Positions 24,576-32,798 of a DNA stretch of 64,000 bases are shown here, piece after piece; the stretch's first letter is position 1; every line of letters starts with the position of its first letter. The position numbers and the translations under genes were made by a program. The stretch is from contig NZ_JQGC01000028.1 in assembly GCF_000743575.1 (NCBI RefSeq), forward strand, positions 20,970 through 84,969, written 5' to 3'. Origin of the DNA: Devosia riboflavina. GTDB taxonomy: Bacteria; Pseudomonadota; Alphaproteobacteria; Rhizobiales; Devosiaceae. The notes under the pieces were generated by a model that searched no databases, was not told the DNA's origin, and worked only from the letters and a program-made list of their open reading frames with translations.

Positions 24576-25199
24576 GACTGGGGTTGCCTTATACCCCGCA
24601 CACCCCATCAACACCCCATCGACCACGCCATCGATAACCTTCATCGCCTCATCGACCCGCCCAATCAGAAGCTGGTGCCAGGCGAAGGACACGATCATGT
24701 CGACGATCAAATCTCCATCGACTTCCTCAGCCACCTCGCCGCGCGCCTTGGCGCGGTCCACGATCACCGCCGTCGCCTGCTTGCGCTCGGCCTGATAGGC
24801 GAACAGTACCGCAGCCGCGTCCGGATCGCTCTGCGCCTCGGCGATGATCGCCCGATAGACCACGCCGCAAAGGCTATCCTTCCAGAAACCCAGCAGGTGG
24901 TTTTCGAGTAGCGAAACCAGATCGCCGCGCAAGCTGCCCGTATCGGGAAAACCGCGCGCATTCTTGAAGCGCTTATAGACATCGAGCATCAGCGCGGTGC
25001 GATTGGGCCACCAACGATAGATGGTCGGCTTCCCCGCCCGCGCGCGCCGCGCCACCGCCTCGATCGAAAAGCCGCCAATGCCGCTTTCGCGCAACACGTC
25101 CTCGGCCGCATCGAGAATGGCTTCCTGGCTCGCCGGATTGCGCCGCGCGCCGATAGAGCGCCGGGCGCCGTTGTCTGTGTCTTCAGTGCTCGTTTCCAT
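24558..25199 (-). CDS. TetR family transcriptional regulator
   Basis: A 213-residue repressor. The HTH lies at about 30-75: ILDAAEDVLRESGIGGFSIEAVARRARAGKPTIYRWW in the usual order, here named by its ends IEAVARR and TIYRWWPNR. The rest is a helical ligand-binding and dimer domain of the TetR_C_11 kind. It is divergent from a small membrane protein gene across two palindromic operators, so it probably represses itself and that gene. The last residues (TPVRHPRA) are encoded by an arm of a dispersed repeat, suggesting that the repeat's insertion replaced the original end. Confidence 0.88.
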   Translation of the reverse strand: METSTEDTDNGARRSIGARRNPASQEAILDAAEDVLRESGIGGFSIEAVARRARAGKPTIYRWWPNRTALMLDVYKRFKNARGFPDTGSLRGDLVSLLENHLLGFWKDSLCGVVYRAIIAEAQSDPDAAAVLFAYQAERKQATAVIVDRAKARGEVAEEVDGDLIVDMIVSFAWHQLLIGRVDEAMKVIDGVVDGVLMGCAGYKATPVRHPRA

Positions 25200-25237
25200 G
25201 CCCACAATATGGGTCAAAAGATTCCCAAAGAAAAGAC

Positions 25238-25284
25238 TTGAACGAAACGGCTCGTTTCGATACATAACGAAACGTACCGTTTCA
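25238..25284 (+). promoter_or_regulatory. Promoter with two TetR-type operators
   Basis: The promoter is TTGAAC (25238-25243), 17 bases, TACATA (25261-25266). One palindrome, CGAAACG-gct-CGTTTCG, fills its spacer. A second, GAAACG-tac-CGTTTC, lies just downstream, with centres 25 bases apart. This is the classical layout for TetR-family repression of the small membrane gene and of tetR itself. Confidence 0.78.
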
Positions 25285-25296
25285 TTAGAGGTTCAC

Positions 25297-25527
25297 ATGC
25301 CCTTCTCCGCTCGTGCCCGTATGGCCTTCCTCATGACCTTCGCGGTCTATCCCGTGGTCGTCGTCTACGCGACCATCATCGGCGCTCTCACTCCCGGTTG
25401 GGAATTCTGGCAGCGCAGCCTGATCCTCGTGCCCTTCATGGCGTCGACCATCGTCTTCTTCATCGTGCCATTCATCACCACCCGCTTCGGCGCCTTTATC
25501 GCCGGCAAGAAGAAGTCCGTCGCCTGA
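25297..25527 (+). CDS. Small two-helix membrane protein (DUF2798-like)
   Basis: A 76-residue inner-membrane protein with helices at about 8-30 (RMAFLMTFAVYPVVVVYATI) and 42-65 (SLILVPFMASTIVFFIVPFI), and a basic C terminus (GKKKSVA). The length and two-helix plan fit DUF2798, a family often found under TetR or LysR control; this is a resemblance by eye. The promoter and two operators lie directly upstream. The function is unknown. Confidence 0.7.
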   Translation: MPFSARARMAFLMTFAVYPVVVVYATIIGALTPGWEFWQRSLILVPFMASTIVFFIVPFITTRFGAFIAGKKKSVA

Positions 25528-25674
25528 TCCACTTCTGACGGCCGGAAGAAGACCCTGTGATCCCCGCGCGAGCGGGGATTTCCTTTTAATCAGGAGAAAA
25601 AGCGCAACGTCTTGCGCCCGCCACACCTTTGAGGCACACCAAATTCCTCGTTTGCCCGTTCAAGGTTTTGCGCC

Positions 25675-26910
25675 ATGGCTGCCCATCCGGTTTCCCCGCT
25701 TGCCCCGAAATCCTATCCGGACCTGCCGGCTATTGACGGCGTGCGCTATGCCACGGCCGAAGCCGGCATCAAGTACAAGAACCGCACCGACGTGCTGCTC
25801 ATGGCCTTTGACGAAGGCACAACCGCTGCCGGCGTTCTGACGCGCTCGAAGTGTTCTTCGGCCGCCGTCGACTGGTGCCGAGCCAATCTCCCGGGCGGAA
25901 AGGCCCGCGGCCTCGTCGTCAATTCGGGCAATGCCAATGCCTTTACCGGCGCCAAGGGCAAGGAAAGCGTTCAACTGACCGCCGAATACGCCGCCAAGGC
26001 CCTCGGCTGTTCCACGAGCGAAATCTTCCTCGCCTCGACCGGCGTCATCGGCGAACCGCTCCCGGCCAGCAAGTTCGCTGGCGTCCTCGACGAAGCCGCC
26101 ACGCGCCTTGCCGAAACGCCGTGGATCGAGCCGGCCAAGGCCATCATGACCACGGACACCTTCCCCAAGCTTGCGGGTGCGGTGCTTGAATTCGACGATG
26201 TCGAAGTCCGCATCAATGGCATCGCCAAGGGTTCGGGCATGATCGCGCCCGACATGGCCACCATGCTCTCCTTCGTCGTCACCGACATGCCCATCGCTGC
26301 CGACGTGCTCCAGGCTCTCCTCAGCGAGCACGTGCAGAAGAGCTTCAATTCCATCACGGTCGACAGCGACACCTCGACTTCGGACACGCTTCTCGCCTTC
26401 GCCACCGGCAAGGCCAAAGTGGAACCGATCACCAGCCTCTCCGATCCGCGCGCAGCCTTCTTCGGCGAAGCCCTGTTCGATGTTCTCTTCGAACTCGCCA
26501 TCCTGACGGTTCGCGACGGCGAAGGCGCCACCAAGCAGGTTGCCGTCAATGTCGAAGGCGCCACTTCGGACGCCTCGGCCTTCCGCATCGCCAAGGCCAT
26601 CGCCGACTCGCCGCTGGTGAAGACCGCCATTGCCGGCGAGGACGCCAATTGGGGCCGCGTCGTCATGGCCGTCGGCAAGGCCGGCGAACCCGCCGACCGC
26701 GACCGCCTCGCCATCCGCTTCGGTGACCTGCTCGTCGCCGAAAACGGCGAACGCGCCACGGTCTACGATGAAGCCGCGACTTCGGCCTATATGAAGGGCG
26801 AAGAGCTGGAAGTAACCGTCTCCCTCGGCCTCGGCGAGGGCTCGGCCACGGTCTATACCTGCGACCTCACCCACGGCTACATCACCATCAACGGCGACTA
26901 TCGGAGCTAA
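25675..26910 (+). CDS. argJ: Glutamate N-acetyltransferase / amino-acid N-acetyltransferase
   Basis: Moves the acetyl group from N-acetylornithine to glutamate, closing the cyclic arginine pathway; many members also use acetyl-CoA. The 411-residue precursor cleaves itself into alpha and beta chains before the nucleophilic Thr (about 196) in KGSGMIAPDMATML. NSGNANAFTGAKG and GEDANWGRVVMAVGKAG are further family motifs. The order secA-ppiC-argJ-GNAT-mutT is usual in related bacteria; here the TetR pair sits before argJ. Confidence 0.95.
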   Translation: MAAHPVSPLAPKSYPDLPAIDGVRYATAEAGIKYKNRTDVLLMAFDEGTTAAGVLTRSKCSSAAVDWCRANLPGGKARGLVVNSGNANAFTGAKGKESVQLTAEYAAKALGCSTSEIFLASTGVIGEPLPASKFAGVLDEAATRLAETPWIEPAKAIMTTDTFPKLAGAVLEFDDVEVRINGIAKGSGMIAPDMATMLSFVVTDMPIAADVLQALLSEHVQKSFNSITVDSDTSTSDTLLAFATGKAKVEPITSLSDPRAAFFGEALFDVLFELAILTVRDGEGATKQVAVNVEGATSDASAFRIAKAIADSPLVKTAIAGEDANWGRVVMAVGKAGEPADRDRLAIRFGDLLVAENGERATVYDEAATSAYMKGEELEVTVSLGLGEGSATVYTCDLTHGYITINGDYRS

Positions 26911-26949
26911 AGCTCCGATAGTCCTGCCGGAAAACTCGTTCCGACCACA

Positions 26950-27020
26950 GTGTCATTCCCGCGAAAGCGGGAACCTCTGTTGGATGGAAACGGAGGTCCC
27001 CGCTTTAGCAGGGATGACAC
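26950..27020. repeat. Palindromic element, GTGTCATTCCCGCGAAAG type
   Basis: Closely matches 14078-14145: ends GTGTCAT and ATGACAC, left arm TTCCCGCgaaaGCGGGAA. In the right arm CCCCGCtttagcaGGGG one base of the stem has drifted. It lies in the gap between argJ and the GNAT gene, so it would be transcribed if the genes form one operon. Confidence 0.8.
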
Positions 27021-27039
27021 CGGGTAAAGCGACAGCACC

Positions 27040-27804
27040 ATGCCAGAACAAGCCATCTCCCTCCCAGACGTCGAAACCTTTGAGCGCGCCGGCCTCGAGG
27101 CCTGGCCCGGCATCGAAGTGAAGTGGGATGGCAACTGGGTCCGACGGGCTGCGGGCGGCTATACCAAGCGCGCCAATTCGGCCCAGTGCTTTGACCCCAA
27201 TGACGATGAGGATGTGGAAGACCGCATCATCGGCGCCAGCTCCTGGCTCGTCGTACGCGGCGTAAAGCCCGTCTTCCGCATCACGCCCCTTTCCGCCCCG
27301 GCGCTCAACGAAGCGCTGGATGACGCCGGCTGGGACGAGATCGACCAGTCCCATCTCTACGCCATGAAGCTCGAAGCGCAGGAACCCGATGCGCAGGGAA
27401 AACTCCTGCCACTCCTCGATCCCGCCTTCCTCGCTGCCCAGCAGAAGCTGCAGGGCCATGACGACGCCATGATGGTCCGCATGAAGGCCTTGCTCGCCGT
27501 CATGTCCGTACCGGCCACCGGCATCGTCATCGAGCGCGATGGCGAACCCGTCGCCTCGGGCCTGATGGCCATTTCCAATGGCATCGTCATCACCGGCAAT
27601 GTCATCACCGACCCCAGCCGCCGCCGCCAGGGCCTTGCCGCCGCCATGATGCGCACCGGCCTCAACTGGGCCCACGAAAAAGGCGCAACAATAGCCGCCC
27701 TCAACGTCCAGGCGGATAACCCCGCCGCCAAGGCCCTCTATTCCGGCCTCGGCTACCAGCACCAATACGACTATTCCTACCGCATTCCCGGGGCGCCCAA
27801 ATGA
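27040..27804 (+). CDS. GNAT family N-acetyltransferase
   Basis: A 254-residue acetyltransferase. The C-terminal GNAT domain (about 140-250) has the acetyl-CoA loop VITDPSRRRQGLAAAMM and ALNVQADNPAAKALYSGLGY. The N-terminal half (WPGIEVKWDGNWVRRAAGGYTKRANS) is the conserved region of GNAT proteins found next to argJ and mutT in alphaproteobacteria. The acceptor substrate is unknown. It overlaps mutT by 4 bases. Confidence 0.88.
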   Translation: MPEQAISLPDVETFERAGLEAWPGIEVKWDGNWVRRAAGGYTKRANSAQCFDPNDDEDVEDRIIGASSWLVVRGVKPVFRITPLSAPALNEALDDAGWDEIDQSHLYAMKLEAQEPDAQGKLLPLLDPAFLAAQQKLQGHDDAMMVRMKALLAVMSVPATGIVIERDGEPVASGLMAISNGIVITGNVITDPSRRRQGLAAAMMRTGLNWAHEKGATIAALNVQADNPAAKALYSGLGYQHQYDYSYRIPGAPK

Positions 27805-28208
27805 GCGACAAACCAATCCTGCTCGTCGTCGCCTGTGCCCTCGTCGATACCGACCGCCGGGTGCTGATCGCCCAGCGCCCCGAGGGCAAGCACATGGCCA
27901 ATATGTGGGAATTTCCCGGCGGCAAGATCGATCCCGGCGAAACCCCGGAAGCAGCCCTCATCCGCGAACTGCGCGAAGAGCTCGATGTCGAGACCAAGGA
28001 AGCCTGCCTTGCCCCGCTTTCTTTCGCCAGCCACACCTATGAGCACATGCATCTCTTGATGCCGCTCTATGTCTGCCGCCGCTGGCAGGGCACGCCCGTC
28101 GCCAAGGAACATCAGGCATTGAAGTGGGTCCGCCCGCAAAACCTGCGCGACTACGCCATGCCACCGGCCGACGAACCGCTGATCGCGGCGCTGTGTGATC
28201 TTCTATAG
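27801..28208 (+). CDS. mutT: MutT-type Nudix hydrolase (8-oxo-dGTP diphosphatase)
   Basis: Removes oxidised dGTP from the nucleotide pool and so lowers AT to CG mutation. The 135-residue protein carries a full Nudix box, GKIDPGETPEAALIRELREELDV (written by parts: GKIDPGET, REL, REELDV), at about 38-60. LIAQRPEGKHMANMWEFPGG precedes it. The start overlaps the GNAT stop (ATGA), so translation is coupled. Confidence 0.9.
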   Translation: MSDKPILLVVACALVDTDRRVLIAQRPEGKHMANMWEFPGGKIDPGETPEAALIRELREELDVETKEACLAPLSFASHTYEHMHLLMPLYVCRRWQGTPVAKEHQALKWVRPQNLRDYAMPPADEPLIAALCDLL

Positions 28209-28235
28209 GCGGTCTAGCGCTGTAACCGCAGTCAC

Positions 28236-28308
28236 CGTCATTGCCGGGCTCGTCCCGGCAATCCATCTCGCCTCCGCATGGACTACCGGGACAAGCCCGG
28301 TAGTGACG
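28236..28308. repeat. Palindromic element, GCCGGGACAAGCCCGGC type
   Basis: Arms TTGCCGGGctcgtCCCGGCAA and CTACCGGGacaagCCCGGTAG, ends CGTCA and TGACG, centre CCATCTCGCCTCCGCATGG. The same design lies at 38001, 43852 and 62969, there in the opposite orientation. It sits between the convergent mutT and protease genes. Confidence 0.82.
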
Positions 28309-28331
28309 ATGGAGTGGAAGGCGTGGTTGGC

Positions 28332-29813
28332 CTAATTCAGCCCGACAATCTTGTACTTCGCCCCAACTCTCACCGCATCGCCCGGATAGAGATTGTTGAG
28401 GATGAAGAACAGATCGCGACCGCCAGGAATATTGGCCATCTGCGCAGCGAGCTTGTCCGCCGTATCCCCCGCCTTGGCGGTGACGACACGCATGGAGAGT
28501 TTTCGGATCTGGTTGAGATCGGCCGCTTCGGCGCGCTTAAAACTCTTGATCGTTGCATCGGCGCCAGCCGCAAAGCGCGGGCTATCCGCCTTGGCCGCGA
28601 AGATGAAGCGATAGACCGAGCCATCGAGCCGCATGACGGCAACGCGGAAGAACCACTGGTCCGTCTGCGCCAGGCCCGAGGCCATTTCGATGCCGTTGAA
28701 ATTGTGCGAGGTGACCGTGTCGGCCTTGAGCCCGGCGATCCAGCCCGATTTGAGGTAATCGGTCAGCGCCATATTGGCCTGCACATCGGCGCTGTCGAAG
28801 CGCACGGCCTCGCCATCACCCGCCACGCCGACAACGGCGCTCTGCGCCGTCTGCAGCGCATAGCCTTGCGGCACGGTGAAGGTGAATTTCGAGCCCGAAT
28901 GGATGAAGCGATTGCCGACGATGGAACCCTGCGCCGGGCTGTCGCCAAAGGCCATGCCCGAGATCGCCGCCATATAGCCGTCGCGATCGGTCTCGCCGAC
29001 GCTGGAACTGCCGAACATCTGCCGGGCCGTGTCCATGGCTTTCTGGATGCGGGCCGGCGTCGACGGATGCGAGGACAGGAACCCGTCATCGCCCGCCTGG
29101 TCGCCCGCTGAGAATGCCGCAAAGCGGCTCATCACGCCAAGGAAGCGCGCCGCAGCTTGCGGATCAAAGCCCGCCTTGCCGGCAAACTTGATGCCTTCGC
29201 GGTCCGCTTCCAGCTCCTGGCTCTGCCCAAAAGCCGCCAGCGATTCGCGGGTGCGGTTGGCCGTCGCGTCGGTGGACGTGTCGCCACCAAAGATGCCGGT
29301 GATGACGCGATCGACGATCTGCGTCGTCCGCGTCTTGTCGGTGCGCGCACGCGCATGGCGCAGCGTCACGTGAGCAATTTCGTGCGCCAGCACCGCTGCC
29401 AGCTCGCTCGTATCCGAAGCCAGCGCCAGAATACCGCGCGTCACATAGATATAGCCGCCCGGCAGCGCGAAGGCATTGACCTCGGACGTATCAAGGATCG
29501 TCACCTGGAACTGCGCGTTAGGCTGGTCGGCTGCGGCCAAGAGGCGCCCGACGATGCGCGCCACCATGATTTCGGCTTCGCGGTCGGAATAGACCCCGCC
29601 ATAGGCGGCGATGATGCGCGGATGCTCGCGACGGCCGATGACCACGTCATCGGGCTCGGTGCCTTCCGGCACGACCATGGGTGCGGGCGTATCGCCAGTG
29701 CGGCTCACCGCCACCGACGACCCGGTCAGCGACGAGCAAGCCCCCAGAGCCAGGAGCGAAACGGCCAGAGCGCCGAGGCGCATTGTTTTTTTGGACAGAG
29801 AAAGCGCCGTCAT
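28332..29813 (-). CDS. M48 family zinc metalloprotease lipoprotein with LysM-like end
   Basis: A 493-residue periplasmic protease of the BepA/M48 type that would remove misassembled outer-membrane proteins. Residues 1-26 form a lipoprotein signal with lipobox LALGAC. The zinc site HEIAH is at about 144-148, with the third ligand Glu in the following helix (ELEADREG). The last 55 residues (VVTAKAGDTADKLAAQM to YKIVGLN) resemble a LysM module and may bind peptidoglycan. It overlaps the upstream SNase-like gene by 4 bases. Confidence 0.9.
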   Translation of the reverse strand: MTALSLSKKTMRLGALAVSLLALGACSSLTGSSVAVSRTGDTPAPMVVPEGTEPDDVVIGRREHPRIIAAYGGVYSDREAEIMVARIVGRLLAAADQPNAQFQVTILDTSEVNAFALPGGYIYVTRGILALASDTSELAAVLAHEIAHVTLRHARARTDKTRTTQIVDRVITGIFGGDTSTDATANRTRESLAAFGQSQELEADREGIKFAGKAGFDPQAAARFLGVMSRFAAFSAGDQAGDDGFLSSHPSTPARIQKAMDTARQMFGSSSVGETDRDGYMAAISGMAFGDSPAQGSIVGNRFIHSGSKFTFTVPQGYALQTAQSAVVGVAGDGEAVRFDSADVQANMALTDYLKSGWIAGLKADTVTSHNFNGIEMASGLAQTDQWFFRVAVMRLDGSVYRFIFAAKADSPRFAAGADATIKSFKRAEAADLNQIRKLSMRVVTAKAGDTADKLAAQMANIPGGRDLFFILNNLYPGDAVRVGAKYKIVGLN

Positions 29814-30610
29814 CGCGTCGCCAAAACCTCAATCTGTTCGGGATGGGTAATTTCGATGCGCGGACCATCCCGGTCGTCCACCCATCCACGAATGCGCACC
29901 AGTGCCCCCTCAAGCACCAGCGGGTCTAGTCCAGCAGTCTCGAAGAGCCGCAAGGCCGGCGCTTCGATCACGGCGGTGAAGTCTTCTTTCCAGAACCGGC
30001 CAAAATTGAGGAAAATGCGGGAGCCACTGCGGTCGGCGAGGAGCACCCTGCCTTCCACCAGTTCATAATGTCCCACACGATCCAGCAATTCGCCCGGTCG
30101 GTCCGCCGCACGCACGCTGTAATAGGGATTGGCCCAAATGCCAAGCCGATCCGCACGTGCGCGCGCTTCCGCCGCAAAAAGTGGCTCAAGGCATTGCCGG
30201 TTATCCGGGAAGGAATAGACCCGCGCCAAGCCCGCGCTCACCATGAAAAGCTGCGTCCAGACTTCGCCTTCGTCGGTTTCGACGAAGACATGCGCCAGAA
30301 CCCGCTCGTGCCGGTCGATCTCTTCGCCGCCGAATCCCAGGCGAACGTGTCTATTCAGCACCAGGTCGGAAAGCACCTTCTGCGCCTCGGGCGCCAGCGG
30401 CCAGGTCTCGAAATCGTCCCGCCCGAGCGGCAGTTTCGGGGCCTGCGTGCCAATCATCCGGATCTTGCGCCCGTCATTGAGAACGACCGTATCGCCATCG
30501 GTCACTTCGACCACCATACCGCCCGGCGCCATGCGCAAATCCTCGCAGGCCAGCGTGGCGCTGGCGAGCAAGGCAAAGGCGGCCGTCGATATCAGCGTGG
30601 TCCCGCGCAA
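29810..30610 (-). CDS. Exported SNase-like (thermonuclease fold) protein
   Basis: A 266-residue exported protein. A signal peptide (residues 1-21, FALLASATLAC) precedes an SNase-like OB fold at about 30-155: VVEVTDGDTVVLNDGRKIRMIGTQAP is the family start, with the Asp and Arg near the active site, and LARVYSFPDNRQCLEPLFAAEARARADRLGIW ends it. The C-terminal 110 residues are a separate domain without a clear match. Nuclease activity is plausible but unproven. Its 4-base overlap with the M48 gene makes them one unit. Confidence 0.83.
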   Translation of the reverse strand: MRGTTLISTAAFALLASATLACEDLRMAPGGMVVEVTDGDTVVLNDGRKIRMIGTQAPKLPLGRDDFETWPLAPEAQKVLSDLVLNRHVRLGFGGEEIDRHERVLAHVFVETDEGEVWTQLFMVSAGLARVYSFPDNRQCLEPLFAAEARARADRLGIWANPYYSVRAADRPGELLDRVGHYELVEGRVLLADRSGSRIFLNFGRFWKEDFTAVIEAPALRLFETAGLDPLVLEGALVRIRGWVDDRDGPRIEITHPEQIEVLATR

Positions 30611-30756
30611 GAATCTGCCCCCGCAACACTTCGTTCACCATAGGGACGATTAAGGCAAAAAAGCATTACCAGAAGCTGACCTAAGCCGATCACAGGCAAG
30701 AGAGATTGCCAATTTGATCGGGGAGAGCCAAGTTGAGCGCCTGAGGGAGAGCGGCA

Positions 30757-31584
30757 ATGAGCAAGACTGGAACAATCCGCACAGGCACGGCCGGCTGGGT
30801 TTTTGAACCCTGGCGCGGCACCTTCTTTCCGACAGACCTCGTCCAGAAGAAAGAGCTCAACTATGCCAGCCGCCAACTGACCAGCATCGAGATCAATGCC
30901 ACCTTTCGCGGCAATCAGAAGCCGGAAAGCTTTGCCAAATGGGCCGGCGAAACGCCCGAAGGCTTTCAGTTCTCGATCAAGGGCCCGCAACTCGTCACCC
31001 ATATCAAGCGGCTCAAAAACTGCGAGGACGCACTAGCCGGCTTTTTCGCCTCGGGCCCCCTCGCCCTCGGAGATCGCCTCGGCCCCTTCATTTGGCAATT
31101 GCCGCCAAACCTGGCTTTTGACGCAACGAGCTTTTCCGCTTTCCTCGCCCAACTCCCCCACGACATCGACACCTACCTCACGCTCGCGAGCAAAGCCGAC
31201 GGCGCCAAGGCCCCGCCCTATCTCGAAGCCAATGGCAACAAGACCTTCCGCCACGCCGTGGAAATGCGCCACGAGAGCTTCAACAAGCCCGAAGTCGACG
31301 TCCTGCTCCGCGAGCACAACGTCGCCCGCGTGATCGCCGACACCGCGGAAAACCCGCGCTTCGACCTCACCGCCGATTTCGCCTATTGCCGCCTGCAGGG
31401 CCCCGCCCGCCCGGGCGCCACGGGCTATGAAGATGCTGATATGACCGGTCTCGCCAAAACCCTCTCCGGTTGGCGCGATGCGGGCGTCGACACCTATGCC
31501 TATTTCGTCCACGAGGACAAACTGCACGCCCCCGCCCATGCCATGGCCCTGGCGGAAAAACTCGGCGTCAAACCTTCTGCCTGA
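30757..31584 (+). CDS. DUF72 (YecE-like) family protein
   Basis: A 275-residue TIM-barrel protein of DUF72. The family start RTGTAGWVFEPWRGTFFP and EINATFRGNQKPESFAKWAGETPEGFQFSIKGP are clear, as are HAVEMRHESF and the C-terminal YAYFVHED. The fold resembles sugar isomerases but no function is established. It stands alone, divergent from the SNase-like gene and 80 bases ahead of dsbB. Confidence 0.9.
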   Translation: MSKTGTIRTGTAGWVFEPWRGTFFPTDLVQKKELNYASRQLTSIEINATFRGNQKPESFAKWAGETPEGFQFSIKGPQLVTHIKRLKNCEDALAGFFASGPLALGDRLGPFIWQLPPNLAFDATSFSAFLAQLPHDIDTYLTLASKADGAKAPPYLEANGNKTFRHAVEMRHESFNKPEVDVLLREHNVARVIADTAENPRFDLTADFAYCRLQGPARPGATGYEDADMTGLAKTLSGWRDAGVDTYAYFVHEDKLHAPAHAMALAEKLGVKPSA

Positions 31585-31664
31585 TCACGACACCGTGCCC
31601 TGCTGGCTTTTGCCATAAAGCGGCGCTAAGCCCCTGCCCCATCAAGCGTCACTCGAGAATTTCC

Positions 31665-32168
31665 ATGGCCATTGCGTCCCGCGCCCCCCTCGACAAGCTC
31701 GCCGCCGGCGCAGCCTTCCTCCTCGGCTTTGCCACCATCGCCGCGGCGCTCGGCAGCCAATATATCGGCGGGCTCTACCCCTGCGAACTCTGCCTCGAAC
31801 AGCGCATGGCCTATTATTGGGGCCTGCCGCTTCTGGCGCTGATCCTGGTGCTCTGGAACCGTCTGCCGCTGCCAGTCTGGTATCTGGGCATGGTCATCGT
31901 CACGGGCATTTTCGCCTGGGGCACCTATATGGGCTCCTACCATGCCGGCGTCGAATGGGGCTTCTGGCCCGGCCCCACCGCCTGCACCGGCGTTGGCGAC
32001 AGTTTCAGCTTCGACCAGCTCAACAGCATGACCCCGGTCATCGGCTGCGACGTCGTCCAGTTCCGCTTCCTCGGTATTTCGCTCGCCGGCTATAACGCAC
32101 TGATTTCGCTGGCGATTGTTGTGCTGCTGATTGGCGCGATCGTGTTTCAGGCAAAGCGGAAGCGCTAG
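31665..32168 (+). CDS. dsbB: Disulfide bond formation protein DsbB
   Basis: Inner-membrane oxidase that re-oxidises DsbA with quinone. The 167-residue protein has four membrane helices. The first cysteine pair is in YPCELC (40 and 43). The second is probably Cys107 and Cys128 in the loop between helices 3 and 4. The start MAIASRAPLDKL gives the normal size; the longer frame reads through the DUF72 gene. It overlaps the convergent toxin gene by 4 bases. Confidence 0.88.
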   Translation: MAIASRAPLDKLAAGAAFLLGFATIAAALGSQYIGGLYPCELCLEQRMAYYWGLPLLALILVLWNRLPLPVWYLGMVIVTGIFAWGTYMGSYHAGVEWGFWPGPTACTGVGDSFSFDQLNSMTPVIGCDVVQFRFLGISLAGYNALISLAIVVLLIGAIVFQAKRKR

Positions 32169-32458
32169 TCGTCAAGCAATGTATCAAGATCTCGAGCTGA
32201 GGACGTTATCCTGACGACGACCACCTCATCGGGGTTCACGACATAGATGATCGCGTAATTCTCGAATGGCCGCCGCCGATATCCGCGGCCTTCGTATCTC
32301 GGGATGAGCGCATAACGTTCTGCGCTCTCGGCCAGTCCGGCGCAGGCCTGCAAGAGTCTATCGGTATAGATCTCCGCCTGAAGGACACTGTCGGCGGCGA
32401 TGAAAGTGGCGATGTCCAGCAAATCCTGTTCAGCGAGATCGGAAAGCCGGACTCGCAT
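32165..32458 (-). CDS. parE: ParE/RelE-type toxin
   Basis: A 97-residue toxin of the ParE/RelE fold; ParE members poison DNA gyrase. MRVRLSDLAEQDLLDIATFIA is the family N-terminal helix pair, and RRRPFENYAIIYVVNPDEVVVVRI the central sheet. The ATG shares one base with the antitoxin stop (TGATG), so translation is coupled; a TTG one codon upstream is possible. The 3' end overlaps the convergent dsbB stop. Confidence 0.88.
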   Translation of the reverse strand: MRVRLSDLAEQDLLDIATFIAADSVLQAEIYTDRLLQACAGLAESAERYALIPRYEGRGYRRRPFENYAIIYVVNPDEVVVVRITSSARDLDTLLDD

Positions 32459-32721
32459 CAAGAGGCTTTCTTCGCGGCAATTGCAGCGATGTGCCGCTGG
32501 ACGTTAGCCATTACCTCTTCCAACGATTTAGTCCTGCCAGCGTCGATATCGGCCTGCCCCGCGGCAAGCATCGCATCCAGCTCCCGCAGCCTGGCCTCGC
32601 GCTCCTGCACCAGCCGCACGCCTTCGCGCAAAACTTCACTCTTGGAATTATATCGCCCGTTCTCGACAAGATCGTTCACGACCTTTTCGAGCGTCGCACC
32701 CAGATCCGCACTGATCGCCAT
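32458..32721 (-). CDS. parD: ParD-type antitoxin
   Basis: An 87-residue antitoxin of the ParD/CopG ribbon-helix-helix family. The N-terminal ribbon and helices are ISADLGATLEKVVNDLVENGRYNSKSEVLREGVRLVQERE; the C-terminal helical tail would wrap the toxin. AGGAG lies 8 bases before the ATG of MAISADLG, so I prefer it to an ATG eight codons upstream. It binds, by family rule, the palindrome in its own promoter. Confidence 0.88.
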   Translation of the reverse strand: MAISADLGATLEKVVNDLVENGRYNSKSEVLREGVRLVQEREARLRELDAMLAAGQADIDAGRTKSLEEVMANVQRHIAAIAAKKAS

Positions 32722-32741
32722 GTCACCATCTCCTGCAAAGC

Positions 32742-32777
32742 TCATCCAATAATAGTTATTGGATGACCCAACAGCAA
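32742..32777 (-). promoter_or_regulatory. parDE promoter with perfect 25-bp operator
   Basis: TCATCCAATAA-tag-TTATTGGATGA (32742-32766) is a perfect 11-bp inverted repeat. On the minus strand it overlaps a promoter with -35 TTGCTG (32772-32777), a 17-base spacer and -10 TATTAT (32749-32754). The antitoxin ATG follows 20 bases later. This is the expected autorepression site. Confidence 0.85.
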
Positions 32778-32798
32778 GTCCGGACGACTACGAACAGA

